Assembly: GCF_008923185.1 (NCBI RefSeq)
Contig: NZ_WBMT01000017.1
Location: 62,001-126,000, forward strand
Source of the DNA: Actinomadura rudentiformis
GTDB taxonomy: Bacteria; Actinomycetota; Actinomycetes; Streptosporangiales; Streptosporangiaceae
Length of the DNA stretch: 64,000 bases
Direction: 5' to 3'
A program made the translations under genes and the position numbers. Below the pieces are notes generated by a model. That model did no database searches and was not told where the DNA came from. It saw only the letters and a list, made by a program, of their open reading frames with translations. Below, piece by piece: positions 50,222 to 58,507 of this stretch; position 1 is the first letter of the stretch; the number at the start of each line of letters is the position of its first letter.

Positions 50222-51262
50222 ATGCATCGCAGGTTCCGCGGCCGGATCGCCGCCACAACACTGATCGTCCTGGCTGGGGCTGGCACGCTCAGCGCCTGTG
50301 GCGACGGCTCCGGCAGCGGCGGCTCCGAGGTGAAGCTCGGCTTCTTCCCGAACATCACGCACGCCACCGCCCTGGTCGGCATCAAGAACGGCACCTTCCA
50401 GAAGCACCTGGGCGCCGGCGTCAAGCTCAAGACCCAGTCGTTCAACGCGGGTCCGGCCGCCGTGGAGGCCCTCTTCGCCAAGGGGGTGGACGCCACGTAC
50501 GTCGGCCCCAACCCGGCGATCAACGCCTGGGCCAAGTCCAAGGGCAAGGCCATCAAGATCATCGCAGGTGCCGCCTCCGGCGGTGTGGCCCTGGTCGTAC
50601 GGCCCGGCATCGACTCCGCGGCCGACCTCAGGGGCAAGAAGATCGCCACCCCGCAGAAGGGCAACACGCAGGACGTCGCGCTGCGCCATTGGCTCAAGGA
50701 GCAGGGGCTCAAGACCGACCTCGCCGGAGGTGGCGACGTCAAGGTCGTCCCGCAGGAGAACTCGGTGACCCTGCAGTCGTTCAGCCAGGGCCAGATCGAC
50801 GGGGCCTGGGTGCCCGAGCCGTTCGCCAGCCGCCTCCAGCAGGAGAGCAAGGGCAAGGTCCTCGTCGACGAGAAGACCCTCTGGCCCGGGGGCAAGTTCG
50901 TCATCACCCAGCTCATCGTGCGGACCGAATTCCAGAAGGAACACCCCGACCTGGTCAAGAAGCTGCTCGAGGCGCACGTCGAGGTGAACGCCTTCATCAA
51001 CAAGGACAAGGCCGCCGCCGCCAAGGTCGCCAATGACGAGCTGAACGCACTCACCGGCAAGCCCCTCAAGCCCGCCGTGCTGGACGCCACGTTCAAGAAC
51101 GTCACCTTCACCAACGACCCCGTCGCGAGCTCGCTGATCGAGGGCGCGAAGCACGCCGAGGAGGTCGGGCTCCTGGAGAAGACCGACCTCAACGGGATCT
51201 ACGACCTCACCACCCTCAACGAGATCCTGAAGGCGGGCGGAAAGGCACAGGTCAACGCATGA
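50222..51262 (+). CDS. ABC substrate-binding lipoprotein (sulfonate/nitrate/taurine type)
   Basis: This 346-residue lipoprotein has lipobox LSAC followed by a Gly/Ser linker. The binding fold has LGFFPNITHATALVGIKNGTFQ, then NAGPAAVEALFAKGVDATYVGPNPAIN, and AADLRGKKIATPQKGNTQD, the pattern of SsuA/TauA/NrtA proteins. The ligand is uncertain; sulfonates fit the sulfur-related neighbourhood. ATG 50222 is preferred, but ATG 50213 three codons earlier is possible. Its stop overlaps the ATPase start (ATGA). A candidate promoter (TTGACG, 18 bases, TCTACT) lies at 50152-50181. Confidence 0.87.
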   Translation: MHRRFRGRIAATTLIVLAGAGTLSACGDGSGSGGSEVKLGFFPNITHATALVGIKNGTFQKHLGAGVKLKTQSFNAGPAAVEALFAKGVDATYVGPNPAINAWAKSKGKAIKIIAGAASGGVALVVRPGIDSAADLRGKKIATPQKGNTQDVALRHWLKEQGLKTDLAGGGDVKVVPQENSVTLQSFSQGQIDGAWVPEPFASRLQQESKGKVLVDEKTLWPGGKFVITQLIVRTEFQKEHPDLVKKLLEAHVEVNAFINKDKAAAAKVANDELNALTGKPLKPAVLDATFKNVTFTNDPVASSLIEGAKHAEEVGLLEKTDLNGIYDLTTLNEILKAGGKAQVNA

Positions 51263-52101
51263 CGTCACCGATCGCCCAGGCTGCCTCCGGCCTGACCGCC
51301 CCGAGTCGCACCCAGCCACCCCACTCCGACCGGCCTCCCGCGGTCCGGCTGAGTGGCGTCTCCAAGGCGTTCGGATCCGGAACGGGGGCCCTGCTCGCCC
51401 TCGACGACGTCTCCCTGGACGTCTCGCCCGGCGAGTTCGTCTGCCTGCTCGGCGCCTCCGGCTGCGGCAAGAGCACCCTGCTCAACCTGGTCGCCGACCT
51501 CGACCGGCCCAGCGCGGGCACGATCGACACCCGGGACGCGCGGATCGCGCTGATGTTCCAGGAGCCCGCCCTGTTCCCGTGGCTGACGGTCACGGGCAAC
51601 ATCGAGCTCGCCCTGAAGATGCGCGGCGTGCCACGGTCCGAGCGCCGTTCCAGGGCCGCCGAGCTGCTCGGCTCGGTCCATCTCAACGGCTTCGAGAAGA
51701 AGCGCCCGCACCAGCTCTCCGGCGGCATGCGGCAACGCGTCGCCCTCGCTCGCGCCCTGGCGTTGACCATCGACGAGAACGACACGTCCAAGGGCACCGT
51801 GCTGCTGATGGACGAGCCGTTCGGCGCGCTCGACGCCATGACCCGCGACCTCCTGCACGACGAGATCGAACGGATCTGGCGCGAGCGCAACCTCAGCGTG
51901 CTCTTCGTGACGCACAACGTCCGCGAGGCCGTCCGCCTCGGCGACCGCGTCGTCCTCCTCAGCAGCCGTCCCGGCCGCGTCGTCGAGGAATTCCCCGTGC
52001 CGATGAAACGTCCCCGGCGCATCGACTCACCCGAGGTCGCGACGCTCGCCGCGTCGATCACCGACCGGCTGCGCGAGGAGGTCGGCCGTCATGGCGGTTG
52101 A
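51259..52101 (+). CDS. ABC transporter ATPase (SsuB/TauB type)
   Basis: This 280-residue ATPase has Walker A GASGCGKST, the Q loop in LMFQEPALFPWLTV, signature LSGGMRQRVALARAL, Walker B VLLMDEPFGALDAMTRDLL and H loop FVTHNVREA. It couples ATP hydrolysis to import by the adjacent permease. The segment ALTIDENDTSKGTV, between the signature and Walker B, is a few residues longer than typical. ATG 51259 overlaps the previous gene by four bases, and its end overlaps the permease start by 11 bases. Confidence 0.93.
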   Translation: MTSPIAQAASGLTAPSRTQPPHSDRPPAVRLSGVSKAFGSGTGALLALDDVSLDVSPGEFVCLLGASGCGKSTLLNLVADLDRPSAGTIDTRDARIALMFQEPALFPWLTVTGNIELALKMRGVPRSERRSRAAELLGSVHLNGFEKKRPHQLSGGMRQRVALARALALTIDENDTSKGTVLLMDEPFGALDAMTRDLLHDEIERIWRERNLSVLFVTHNVREAVRLGDRVVLLSSRPGRVVEEFPVPMKRPRRIDSPEVATLAASITDRLREEVGRHGG

Positions 52102-52966
52102 GACCCGCAGGCGGGACGCCGACCCCGCGATCGAAAGGCAGATCACCGGCCTGGACGCGCTGGAGCTCGGCGGCCGCACCCGGCGCAGCGGGCCACGGCG
52201 CGCCTGGGCGTCGCTCTGGCCCAAGCTCGCCGCGATCGCCCTCGGCGTGCTGGCCTGGCAGCTCGTCGTGTGGAGCGGCTGGAAGGAGGAGTACGTCCTC
52301 CCGGGCCCCGACCTCGTCTTCCCCGAGCTGTGGAAGCGGATCGACAACGGCACGATGGCCGAAGAGGTCGCGACCACGATGCAGCGAGCGCTGGTGGGCT
52401 TCGCGATCTCGGTCGTGGTGGGCGGCCTGATCGGCGCCGCGGTGGCCCGCGTCCGGGTGCTGCGCGCCGCGGTCGGCTCGCTGATCACCGGACTGCAGAC
52501 CCTGCCGTCGATCGTCTGGCTGCCGTTCGCCGTGCTGCTGTTCAACACGAGCGAGACGGCCATCATGTTCGTGGTCGTGCTGGGCGCCGCCCCCTCGATC
52601 GCCATCGGCCTGATCGCCGGGGTCGACTACACGCCGCCGATCCTGCTCCGGGCCGGCAAGGTCATGGGCCTGCGCGGCGTCAACCGCTTCCGGCATCTGA
52701 TCCTGCCCGCGTCCCTCCCGTCGTTCGTCACCGGCCTCAAACAGGGCTGGGCGTTCGCCTGGCGCAGCCTGATGGCGGGTGAGTTGATCGTGAACTTCGG
52801 CAAGAAGTCGCTCGGCGCCCAGCTCGGCACCGACCGCGACGTCAACGACGCCGCCGGCCTGCTCGCCACGATGATCGTCATCCTGGTCATCGGCATCGTC
52901 GTCGACATGGCCTTCGGCGCCGCCGACCGTTCCCTCCGCAGCCGCTGGGGGCTCAACTCGGACTGA
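52091..52966 (+). CDS. ABC transporter permease (SsuC/TauC type)
   Basis: This 291-residue permease has about six transmembrane helices after a cytoplasmic N-terminus. The EAA-type coupling segment is RAGKVMGLRGVNRFRHLILPASLPSFVTGLKQGWAFAWRS (read as successive parts). It contains GLQTLPSIVWLPFAVLLF, usual in the nitrate/sulfonate/taurine group. It completes the three-gene importer. No oxygenase, desulfonase or nitrate-reductase gene is in the window to reveal the substrate. Confidence 0.92.
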   Translation: MAVETRRRDADPAIERQITGLDALELGGRTRRSGPRRAWASLWPKLAAIALGVLAWQLVVWSGWKEEYVLPGPDLVFPELWKRIDNGTMAEEVATTMQRALVGFAISVVVGGLIGAAVARVRVLRAAVGSLITGLQTLPSIVWLPFAVLLFNTSETAIMFVVVLGAAPSIAIGLIAGVDYTPPILLRAGKVMGLRGVNRFRHLILPASLPSFVTGLKQGWAFAWRSLMAGELIVNFGKKSLGAQLGTDRDVNDAAGLLATMIVILVIGIVVDMAFGAADRSLRSRWGLNSD

Positions 52967-53044
52967 CCCTCACCTCGGATCGGCAGCCAACCTTGACCCG
53001 TTGAACGGCTGGCATTTGCCCGGCTCAGGGTAGTGATCAGCGCG

Positions 53045-54403
53045 ATGAACGCGCTGTGGCGATGGATCCGGAGGGAGCCCGAGATCCGGGTCCGGGTCAC
53101 GGTTTCGGCCGTACTCGTCTCCGGGCTGCTCTCCAGCGCGCTCTACGCGGCGGTGATGGCGCTGGTCCGCCAGGAAGAGGTGAGCGACCGGGAACGGATC
53201 CTGGCCCGGACCGGACGCCGCGTGGCCGCCCTGGTCCGCCTGGGCCGGCCGACCGAGAGCACCATCACCGGCAACGTGGACCTGGTCCAGGTCGTGGACG
53301 CCCGGCGCCGTGTGCTCGCGGCCACCCCGGGGATGAAGGGCCGTCCCGCGGTCGACTTCCCCGCTCCGGCCTGGGATGACGACCGGCGCGACGGCGTCAC
53401 CTGCCGGGCGCGGGGCGACGGTTGTTATCTCGTGGTGGCCATCCGGGTCGATGACGGGCCCGCCCCACGCGTGGTCTACTCCCTGGCCCGGCGGCCCGGC
53501 CTGATGCCCGAACCCGTGCTCGGCACGGTCCTCGCGCTCTGTGTCCCGCTGATCGCCGGCCTGATCGGCTACGGCACCTGGCGCTCGGCGGGCCGCACGC
53601 TCCGCCCGGTGAACGAGATCCGGCGCGAGCTGGACGAGATCACCGCCTCCGATCTCGAACGCCGCGTTCCGGTGCCGCCCCGGGTCGACGAGATCTCCCG
53701 CCTCGCCAGGTCCGTCAACGCGACCCTCGACCGGCTCGAAGGGGCCGTCGCCAAACAGCGCGCGTTCGTCTCCGATCTGTCACACGAGCTGCGCAGTCCC
53801 CTCACCGGCCTGCGCACGGAGCTGGAGCTCGCGCTCTCCGACCCGGACGGGACCGATGTCCCCGAGACCCTCCGGGCCATCCTCAAGAACACCGAACGCC
53901 TCCAGGCCGTCGTGGACGACCTGCAGGCGCTGGCCCGGCTGGACTCCCAGGAAGGTCTCCGGCGCGAGCCCGTCGATCTGCACGAGCTCGCCGACCAGGA
54001 GATCCTCCGCCGTCCCCGCCGTACCCACGTCACCATCGAGGGCGACGAGACCGTCATCGTCCAGGGCGGCCGCAACGAACTCGCCCGCCTGTTCACCAAC
54101 CTCATCGACAACGCCGACCGCCATGCGTCCACCACCCTGGCCGTCACCGTCCGCAACATGCCGGACTGGGCCCAGGTCGAGGTCATCGACGACGGCCCCG
54201 GCATCGCCCCCGGCGACCGCGAGCGCGTCTTCGAACGCTTCACCCGCCTCGCCGAGGGCGTGCACCGCGACGCGGGCGGCACCGGCCTGGGCCTCGCCAT
54301 CGCCCGCGACATCGCCACCGCCCACGGCGGCAGCCTCACCATCACCGACCGTGAGGACGACGTCGAAGGCGCCCGCTTCCTCCTCCGCCTTCCAAAGAGT
54401 TAG
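53045..54403 (+). CDS. Orphan sensor histidine kinase
   Basis: This 452-residue membrane kinase has helices at about 19-40 and 157-178 around a 115-residue extracytoplasmic sensor, then a HAMP linker. The phospho-acceptor is His247 in FVSDLSHELRSPLTG. ATP-binding boxes are LFTNLIDNADRHA, DDGPGIAPG and GGTGLGLAIARD. There is no response regulator beside it, which is unusual. The sensor has two Cys (near 120 and 127) that could form a disulfide. ATG 53045 is chosen; GTG 53033 is an alternative. Confidence 0.9.
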   Translation: MNALWRWIRREPEIRVRVTVSAVLVSGLLSSALYAAVMALVRQEEVSDRERILARTGRRVAALVRLGRPTESTITGNVDLVQVVDARRRVLAATPGMKGRPAVDFPAPAWDDDRRDGVTCRARGDGCYLVVAIRVDDGPAPRVVYSLARRPGLMPEPVLGTVLALCVPLIAGLIGYGTWRSAGRTLRPVNEIRRELDEITASDLERRVPVPPRVDEISRLARSVNATLDRLEGAVAKQRAFVSDLSHELRSPLTGLRTELELALSDPDGTDVPETLRAILKNTERLQAVVDDLQALARLDSQEGLRREPVDLHELADQEILRRPRRTHVTIEGDETVIVQGGRNELARLFTNLIDNADRHASTTLAVTVRNMPDWAQVEVIDDGPGIAPGDRERVFERFTRLAEGVHRDAGGTGLGLAIARDIATAHGGSLTITDREDDVEGARFLLRLPKS

Positions 54404-54435
54404 GGCGTGTCTCGCCACGCCCTGACGTCGTCAGG
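54402..54435. terminator. Double hairpin between sensor kinase and TPR genes
   Basis: AGGGCGTG (54402-54409) pairs with CACGCCCT (54416-54423), and CCTGAC (54421-54426) pairs with GTCAGG (54430-54435). The two overlap, so one forms at a time. They lie between convergent genes. Confidence 0.65.
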
Positions 54436-54790
54436 CGAGGTTGCCGGCGGTGACGGAGACCTCTATCTCCGTCGAGGTGTCGGCGCCCATGGCCTGGGCG
54501 AGCTTGCGGTGGCGGGCGGCCTCGTCATGCCGGGACTGGCGCTCCAGCGAACGGGCGAGCGCCTCGTACGCCCAGCCGTTGCCGGGGTCGAGCTCGACCA
54601 GCCGGCGGAAGGCCTCCTCGGCGCGGCTCAGCTGGGCGCTGTGGAAGTAGGCCCGGCCGAGCAGCTCGACCGCCGCGCGGTTGGACGGGTCGGCGGCCAC
54701 GATCGGGGTCAGGATCCGTGCGGCCGAGATGTAGTCCTTCGCGTCGAAGAACATCGTCGCGCGCTGGTAGTCCTCGTAGGTCGTCATCAT
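54431..54790 (-). CDS. Small tetratricopeptide-repeat protein
   Basis: This 119-residue protein has about three TPR-like helix pairs: FFDAKDYISAARILTPIVAADPSN, AVELLGRAYFHSAQLSRAEEAFRRLVELDP, and GWAYEALARSLERQSRHDEAARHRKLAQ (each shown over consecutive helices). It probably serves as a protein-binding adaptor. GAGGGGAGG lies five bases before ATG 54790 and eight before ATG 54787. It is followed by the sensor kinase terminator. Confidence 0.82.
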   Translation of the reverse strand: MMTTYEDYQRATMFFDAKDYISAARILTPIVAADPSNRAAVELLGRAYFHSAQLSRAEEAFRRLVELDPGNGWAYEALARSLERQSRHDEAARHRKLAQAMGADTSTEIEVSVTAGNLA

Positions 54791-54863
54791 GGCGGCCTCC
54801 CCTCGATCATGTGGAACGGCCCGTACAACCGGCCCGCGACACCTTTTGTTCCGCCCTGGCGGG

Positions 54864-54930
54864 GACCACTGCCGTGCCAGACCACTGCCGTGCCAGACCA
54901 CTGCTGCCGTGCCAGACCACTGCCATGTCA
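54864..54930. repeat. 16-bp tandem repeat, 4 copies, over the oxidoreductase stop codon
   Basis: gaccactgccgtgcca occurs at 54864-54879 and 54880-54895, then with an extra ctg at 54896-54914, and as gaccactgccatgtca at 54915-54930. The minus-strand stop (54928-54930) is in the gene-proximal copy. Only that copy has TGA; the others read TGG. Confidence 0.88.
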
Positions 54931-55884
54931 GGGGCGGATCACGATCTTGCCGCGGGAACCGCCGGCGCGGGCGCGGGCGATCGTGGCGGGCGCGTCCTCG
55001 ATCGAGACCTCCTCCCGCACCGTGATCCGCAGACTGCCCGCGTCGATGAGACCGGCGATCTCCGCCAGCAGCGCAGGGCTCGCCTCGTTGTCGAAGTTGA
55101 GCCCGCGCAGCGCCTGGGCCGCCATCTTGTCCGGGTGCACCGCCCAGACCGAGCTGATGTACGTACCGCCGAGGCGGAGCAGGCCCGCGAGCCGTTCCAC
55201 GCCCGCCTGGTCGCTCACCAGGTCGATGATCTCGTCGATGCCGGCGGAGTGCGCCCGGAGCACCTGCTCGCTGACGTCACCGGGCCGATCGGCTCCGCCG
55301 TAGTCGACGGTCTCGGCGGCACCGAGACGGCGCATCTCGTCCGCCATGTCGGCGTGCGCGGTCGCGATGACCTTGGCACCGCGCCCGGCCGCCAGCTGGA
55401 CCGCGGACTGGCCGACACCGCCGGTCGCGCCCACGATCAGCACGGTGTGGCCCACGCCCACCCCGGCCGTCTCGACCATGTTGAACGCGGTCATCGTCGC
55501 GGTGGGCACGGCCGCGGCCTCGCTGTAGATCATGCTGTCGGGCATCTTGGCCACGGCCGCCCCCGGGCCCGCGATGGCGAACTCGGCGAAACTGCCCAGC
55601 CCGCGCGGCGGCAGGAAGAACTGGCCGTAGACCTGGTCGCCCGGCCGGAAGGGCGTCACCCCCTCGCCGACCGCCTCGACCACGCCGGCCCCGTCCATTC
55701 CCATGACCAACGGGAACGCGTGGTCGACCTCGTCCTTGAGCATTCCGTCGCTGATCTTCCAGTCGGTCGGGTTGAGCCCGGCGGCGACCATCTTGACCAG
55801 CATCTCGCCCGGGCCGGGTGCCGGCACCGGCAGGTTCATCAGCGCCGGGGTGGCGCCGAATTCGGACACGGCGATGGCGCGCAT
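54928..55884 (-). CDS. NADP-dependent medium-chain oxidoreductase (quinone-reductase-like)
   Basis: This 318-residue zinc-independent MDR-family protein has N-terminal MRAIAVSEFGATPALM and PAPGPGEMLVKMVAAGLNPTDW. The substrate fold is followed by the cofactor loop LIVGATGGVGQSAVQLAAGRG. The catalytic-zinc Cys/His of alcohol dehydrogenases is missing, as in quinone reductases. Substrate unknown. GGGGGG precedes ATG 55884. The stop lies in a four-copy repeat. No partner gene is evident. Confidence 0.87.
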   Translation of the reverse strand: MRAIAVSEFGATPALMNLPVPAPGPGEMLVKMVAAGLNPTDWKISDGMLKDEVDHAFPLVMGMDGAGVVEAVGEGVTPFRPGDQVYGQFFLPPRGLGSFAEFAIAGPGAAVAKMPDSMIYSEAAAVPTATMTAFNMVETAGVGVGHTVLIVGATGGVGQSAVQLAAGRGAKVIATAHADMADEMRRLGAAETVDYGGADRPGDVSEQVLRAHSAGIDEIIDLVSDQAGVERLAGLLRLGGTYISSVWAVHPDKMAAQALRGLNFDNEASPALLAEIAGLIDAGSLRITVREEVSIEDAPATIARARAGGSRGKIVIRP

Positions 55885-55946
55885 GGCGATCCCCCCGATC
55901 AACGTGCTCTCTGCCCCGCCGAATGATCTACCCAGCGAATCGGCAG

Positions 55947-56002
55947 GTCAGTCCCGCGGACTCAGGCCCGCGGGCTCAGGCCCGCGGGCTCAGTCTCGCG
56001 GA
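55947..56002. repeat. 14-bp tandem repeat, 4 copies, over the PBP stop codon
   Basis: gtcagtcccgcgga, ctcaggcccgcggg, ctcaggcccgcggg and ctcagtctcgcgga adjoin from 55947. The PBP stop is 55990-55992 on the minus strand, and TGA recurs at offsets 14, 28 and 42, covering all frames. The units are also partly self-complementary (CCCGCGGG). Confidence 0.9.
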
Positions 56003-58389
56003 CCGGGGAAGTCCGGCGGCTCCAGGCGTCTCGGGTCCCGGCCGGGGGGCTTCTTCTTGCCGCCCTTGCTGACCCGCAGCGTGATGGTGTCGCCGGGCTC
56101 GGCCGAACCCGGGCCGGGCTCCATCTCCGCGACGGTGCCGCGCTCGTACTTGTCGGAGGCGACCGGCCGGCCGATGCTGACGCGGAACCCGGCGGCCCGG
56201 AGCCTGGCGATCGCAGCCCTGAGCTTCATGCCGCGCACGTCGGGGACCTTGACCTTGTCCTCGCCCGTCCCCTTGCTGAAGTAGTGCGACGGCGGCCGGT
56301 GGAACGAGGTCGCGTCCCGGCCCGCCAGGGCGCCCGCCATGCTGTCCTGCCAGATGGGCGCCGGGATCGTGGCCCCGAAGACCGAGCCGTAGCAGGTGCC
56401 GTCCATGCACAGGCTGGTCATCGGGTACCGGTAGCCGCCGCGCGGGTCGCCCACCCAGACCGCCGAAGCCAGGTCGGGGGTGTAGCCCGCGAACCAGGCG
56501 GCAGAGAAGTTGTCGACCGTGCCTGTCTTGCCGGCGGCGGGGCGGCCGATGCCCATGCCGCGCGCGGTGCCCTTGGTGAGCACGCCGCGCAGCACGTAGT
56601 TGACGGCGTCGGCGACGCCCTTGTCCATGACCTGCTTGCATCCGGCACCCGGCACCTTGACCGGCTTGCCGGCGGCGTCGGTGATGCGCTTGATGGCGAT
56701 CGGCGAGCAGTACTTGCCCCGCGCGCCGAACGCCGCGTACGCCGCCGCGAGCCGCAGCGGCGACACCGTGTTGAACCCGAGGGTGAACGAGGCGAACTGC
56801 TCCATCGGCTTGCCGCTGGCCTGCCGCATGCCCAGCCGTTCGGCCATCTTGACCGTGTCGCACAGGCCGACCTCGCGCTGCAACGCCAGGAAGAAGGTGT
56901 TGACCGAGTGCTGCGTGCCCGTCGTCAGGCTGAAGGTGCGGCCGCCCTCACCGTCGGCGCTGTTGCGCAGCGAGGCCGACGGGTCACCGATCCGCTGACC
57001 CTTGCAGTTGCGGTAGCCGGTCGGTGTGAAGCGGCGCGGCGCCATCAGCCGGGTGCCGAACGGCATGTCGTCCTCGAGCGCGGCGGCCAGCGTGAAGGCC
57101 TTGAACGTGGACCCGGCCTGCATGCCGATGCTGGAGCCGTGGCTGGCGTCGGCGGCGAAGTTGATCCACGTCTTGCCGCGCACCTTGTCCGAGCCGAGCT
57201 GGCGGTCCACGACCATGCCCTTGATCTCGCCGGTGCCGGGCTCGACGAGCGCCTCGGCGGCGGCCTTGCGGGCCGAGTTCTTCCGCGGGACATGACTGTC
57301 GACGGCGCGCTGCGCGGCTTTCTGCGTCCGCCAGTCCAGCGTGGTGTGGATGGTCAGGCCGCCACGCTTGAGCAGCCGCTCCCGTGCCTTCGGTGTCGCG
57401 CCGAACACGGGGTTGGTCAGGATCTCGCGCTGCACGTAGTCGCAGAAGAACGGCGCCTTGCTCGTGACGCAGCCGTTGGGGGTGTCGTGCGGGTTGAGAT
57501 TCAGGTCCTGGGCGGCGGTGGCGGCGGCGGTACGGCGGTCGAGCCAGCCGAGGTCGGCCATCCGCTGCAGGACGATGTTGCGGCGTTCCTTGGCACGGCC
57601 CGGGTAGCGCGTCGGGTCGTAGGCGTACGGGTAGCGGATGACACCGGCGAGCGTCGCGGCCTCGTTCAGGTTCAGCCGGGACGCAGGCTTGTTGTAGTAA
57701 TGCCGGGCCGCCGCCTCGATGCCGTACGCGCCGTCGCCGTAGTAGGCGATGTTGAGGTAGCGCCGGAAGATCTCGTCCTTGGAGAACTTCCTCTCCAGCG
57801 CCACCGCGTACCGTAGCTCCCGGACCTTGCGGACGGCGCTGATCTCCTTGGCGGCCTGTGCCTGCTCCCGCGACTCGGCCTGCGCGAGCAGCAGGTTCTT
57901 CACGTACTGCTGGGTGATGCCCGACCCGCCCTGCGTGACCTCGCCGGATCCGAGGTTGTTGGCCAGTGCGCGCAGCGTGCCTTTGGAGTCGAGCGCGCCG
58001 TGCTCGTAGAACCGGCTGTCCTCGATGGCCAGCACCGCGCGCCGGACGACCGGCGCAATCTTGTTGAGCGGGACGTCGACGCGGTTCTGGTAGAAGAACG
58101 TGGCGATCGTCGAGCCGTCCGCGGCCAGGATTTTGGAACGCAGGGGGACGCCCGAGGTGTTGAGGTCGTACGGCTCGCTCTGGAACCACGTCGAGGTGTC
58201 GCGCGCCCCGACGCCGACCGTGCACGCCGTGGGCAGAATCATCAACGCGACCAGAACGCCCGCGAGCAGGGCGAGACCACTGAGGCCCCGGATCGCACGA
58301 GCCTTCTGCCCGGCGCCTCCACGACCACCCCGCCCTCCGGTCCCAGCCAGCACGCGCTCAGCGTAAACGGACGTTCCTCGCAAGACCAC
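55990..58389 (-). CDS. Class A penicillin-binding protein with PASTA domain
   Basis: This bifunctional peptidoglycan synthase has about 799 residues. The N-terminus has one transmembrane helix (LSGLALLAGVLVALMIL). The GT51 glycosyltransferase domain has catalytic Glu123 in LAIEDSRFYEHG and GGSGITQQYVKN. The transpeptidase has Ser427-TFK430, SVN (495-497) and KTG (621-623). One PASTA domain (VKVPDVRGMKLRAAIARLR..., about 711-779) and a basic Pro-rich tail follow. The start is unsure; GTG 58389 is chosen because the open frame beyond it runs into mazG. The stop is inside a four-copy repeat. Confidence 0.9.
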   Translation of the reverse strand: MVLRGTSVYAERVLAGTGGRGGRGGAGQKARAIRGLSGLALLAGVLVALMILPTACTVGVGARDTSTWFQSEPYDLNTSGVPLRSKILAADGSTIATFFYQNRVDVPLNKIAPVVRRAVLAIEDSRFYEHGALDSKGTLRALANNLGSGEVTQGGSGITQQYVKNLLLAQAESREQAQAAKEISAVRKVRELRYAVALERKFSKDEIFRRYLNIAYYGDGAYGIEAAARHYYNKPASRLNLNEAATLAGVIRYPYAYDPTRYPGRAKERRNIVLQRMADLGWLDRRTAAATAAQDLNLNPHDTPNGCVTSKAPFFCDYVQREILTNPVFGATPKARERLLKRGGLTIHTTLDWRTQKAAQRAVDSHVPRKNSARKAAAEALVEPGTGEIKGMVVDRQLGSDKVRGKTWINFAADASHGSSIGMQAGSTFKAFTLAAALEDDMPFGTRLMAPRRFTPTGYRNCKGQRIGDPSASLRNSADGEGGRTFSLTTGTQHSVNTFFLALQREVGLCDTVKMAERLGMRQASGKPMEQFASFTLGFNTVSPLRLAAAYAAFGARGKYCSPIAIKRITDAAGKPVKVPGAGCKQVMDKGVADAVNYVLRGVLTKGTARGMGIGRPAAGKTGTVDNFSAAWFAGYTPDLASAVWVGDPRGGYRYPMTSLCMDGTCYGSVFGATIPAPIWQDSMAGALAGRDATSFHRPPSHYFSKGTGEDKVKVPDVRGMKLRAAIARLRAAGFRVSIGRPVASDKYERGTVAEMEPGPGSAEPGDTITLRVSKGGKKKPPGRDPRRLEPPDFPGPRD

Positions 58390-58507
58390 CCCATCTACGA
58401 TCTTGCGTGCGACATCCCGCAATTGGTCGAGCAGATCGCGTGCGATGAGCGCCCCGCGCGCGGTCCACCTGCGCCGGCGGGAACTCCGGCGCCCGGTGAA
58501 CGTGCCG

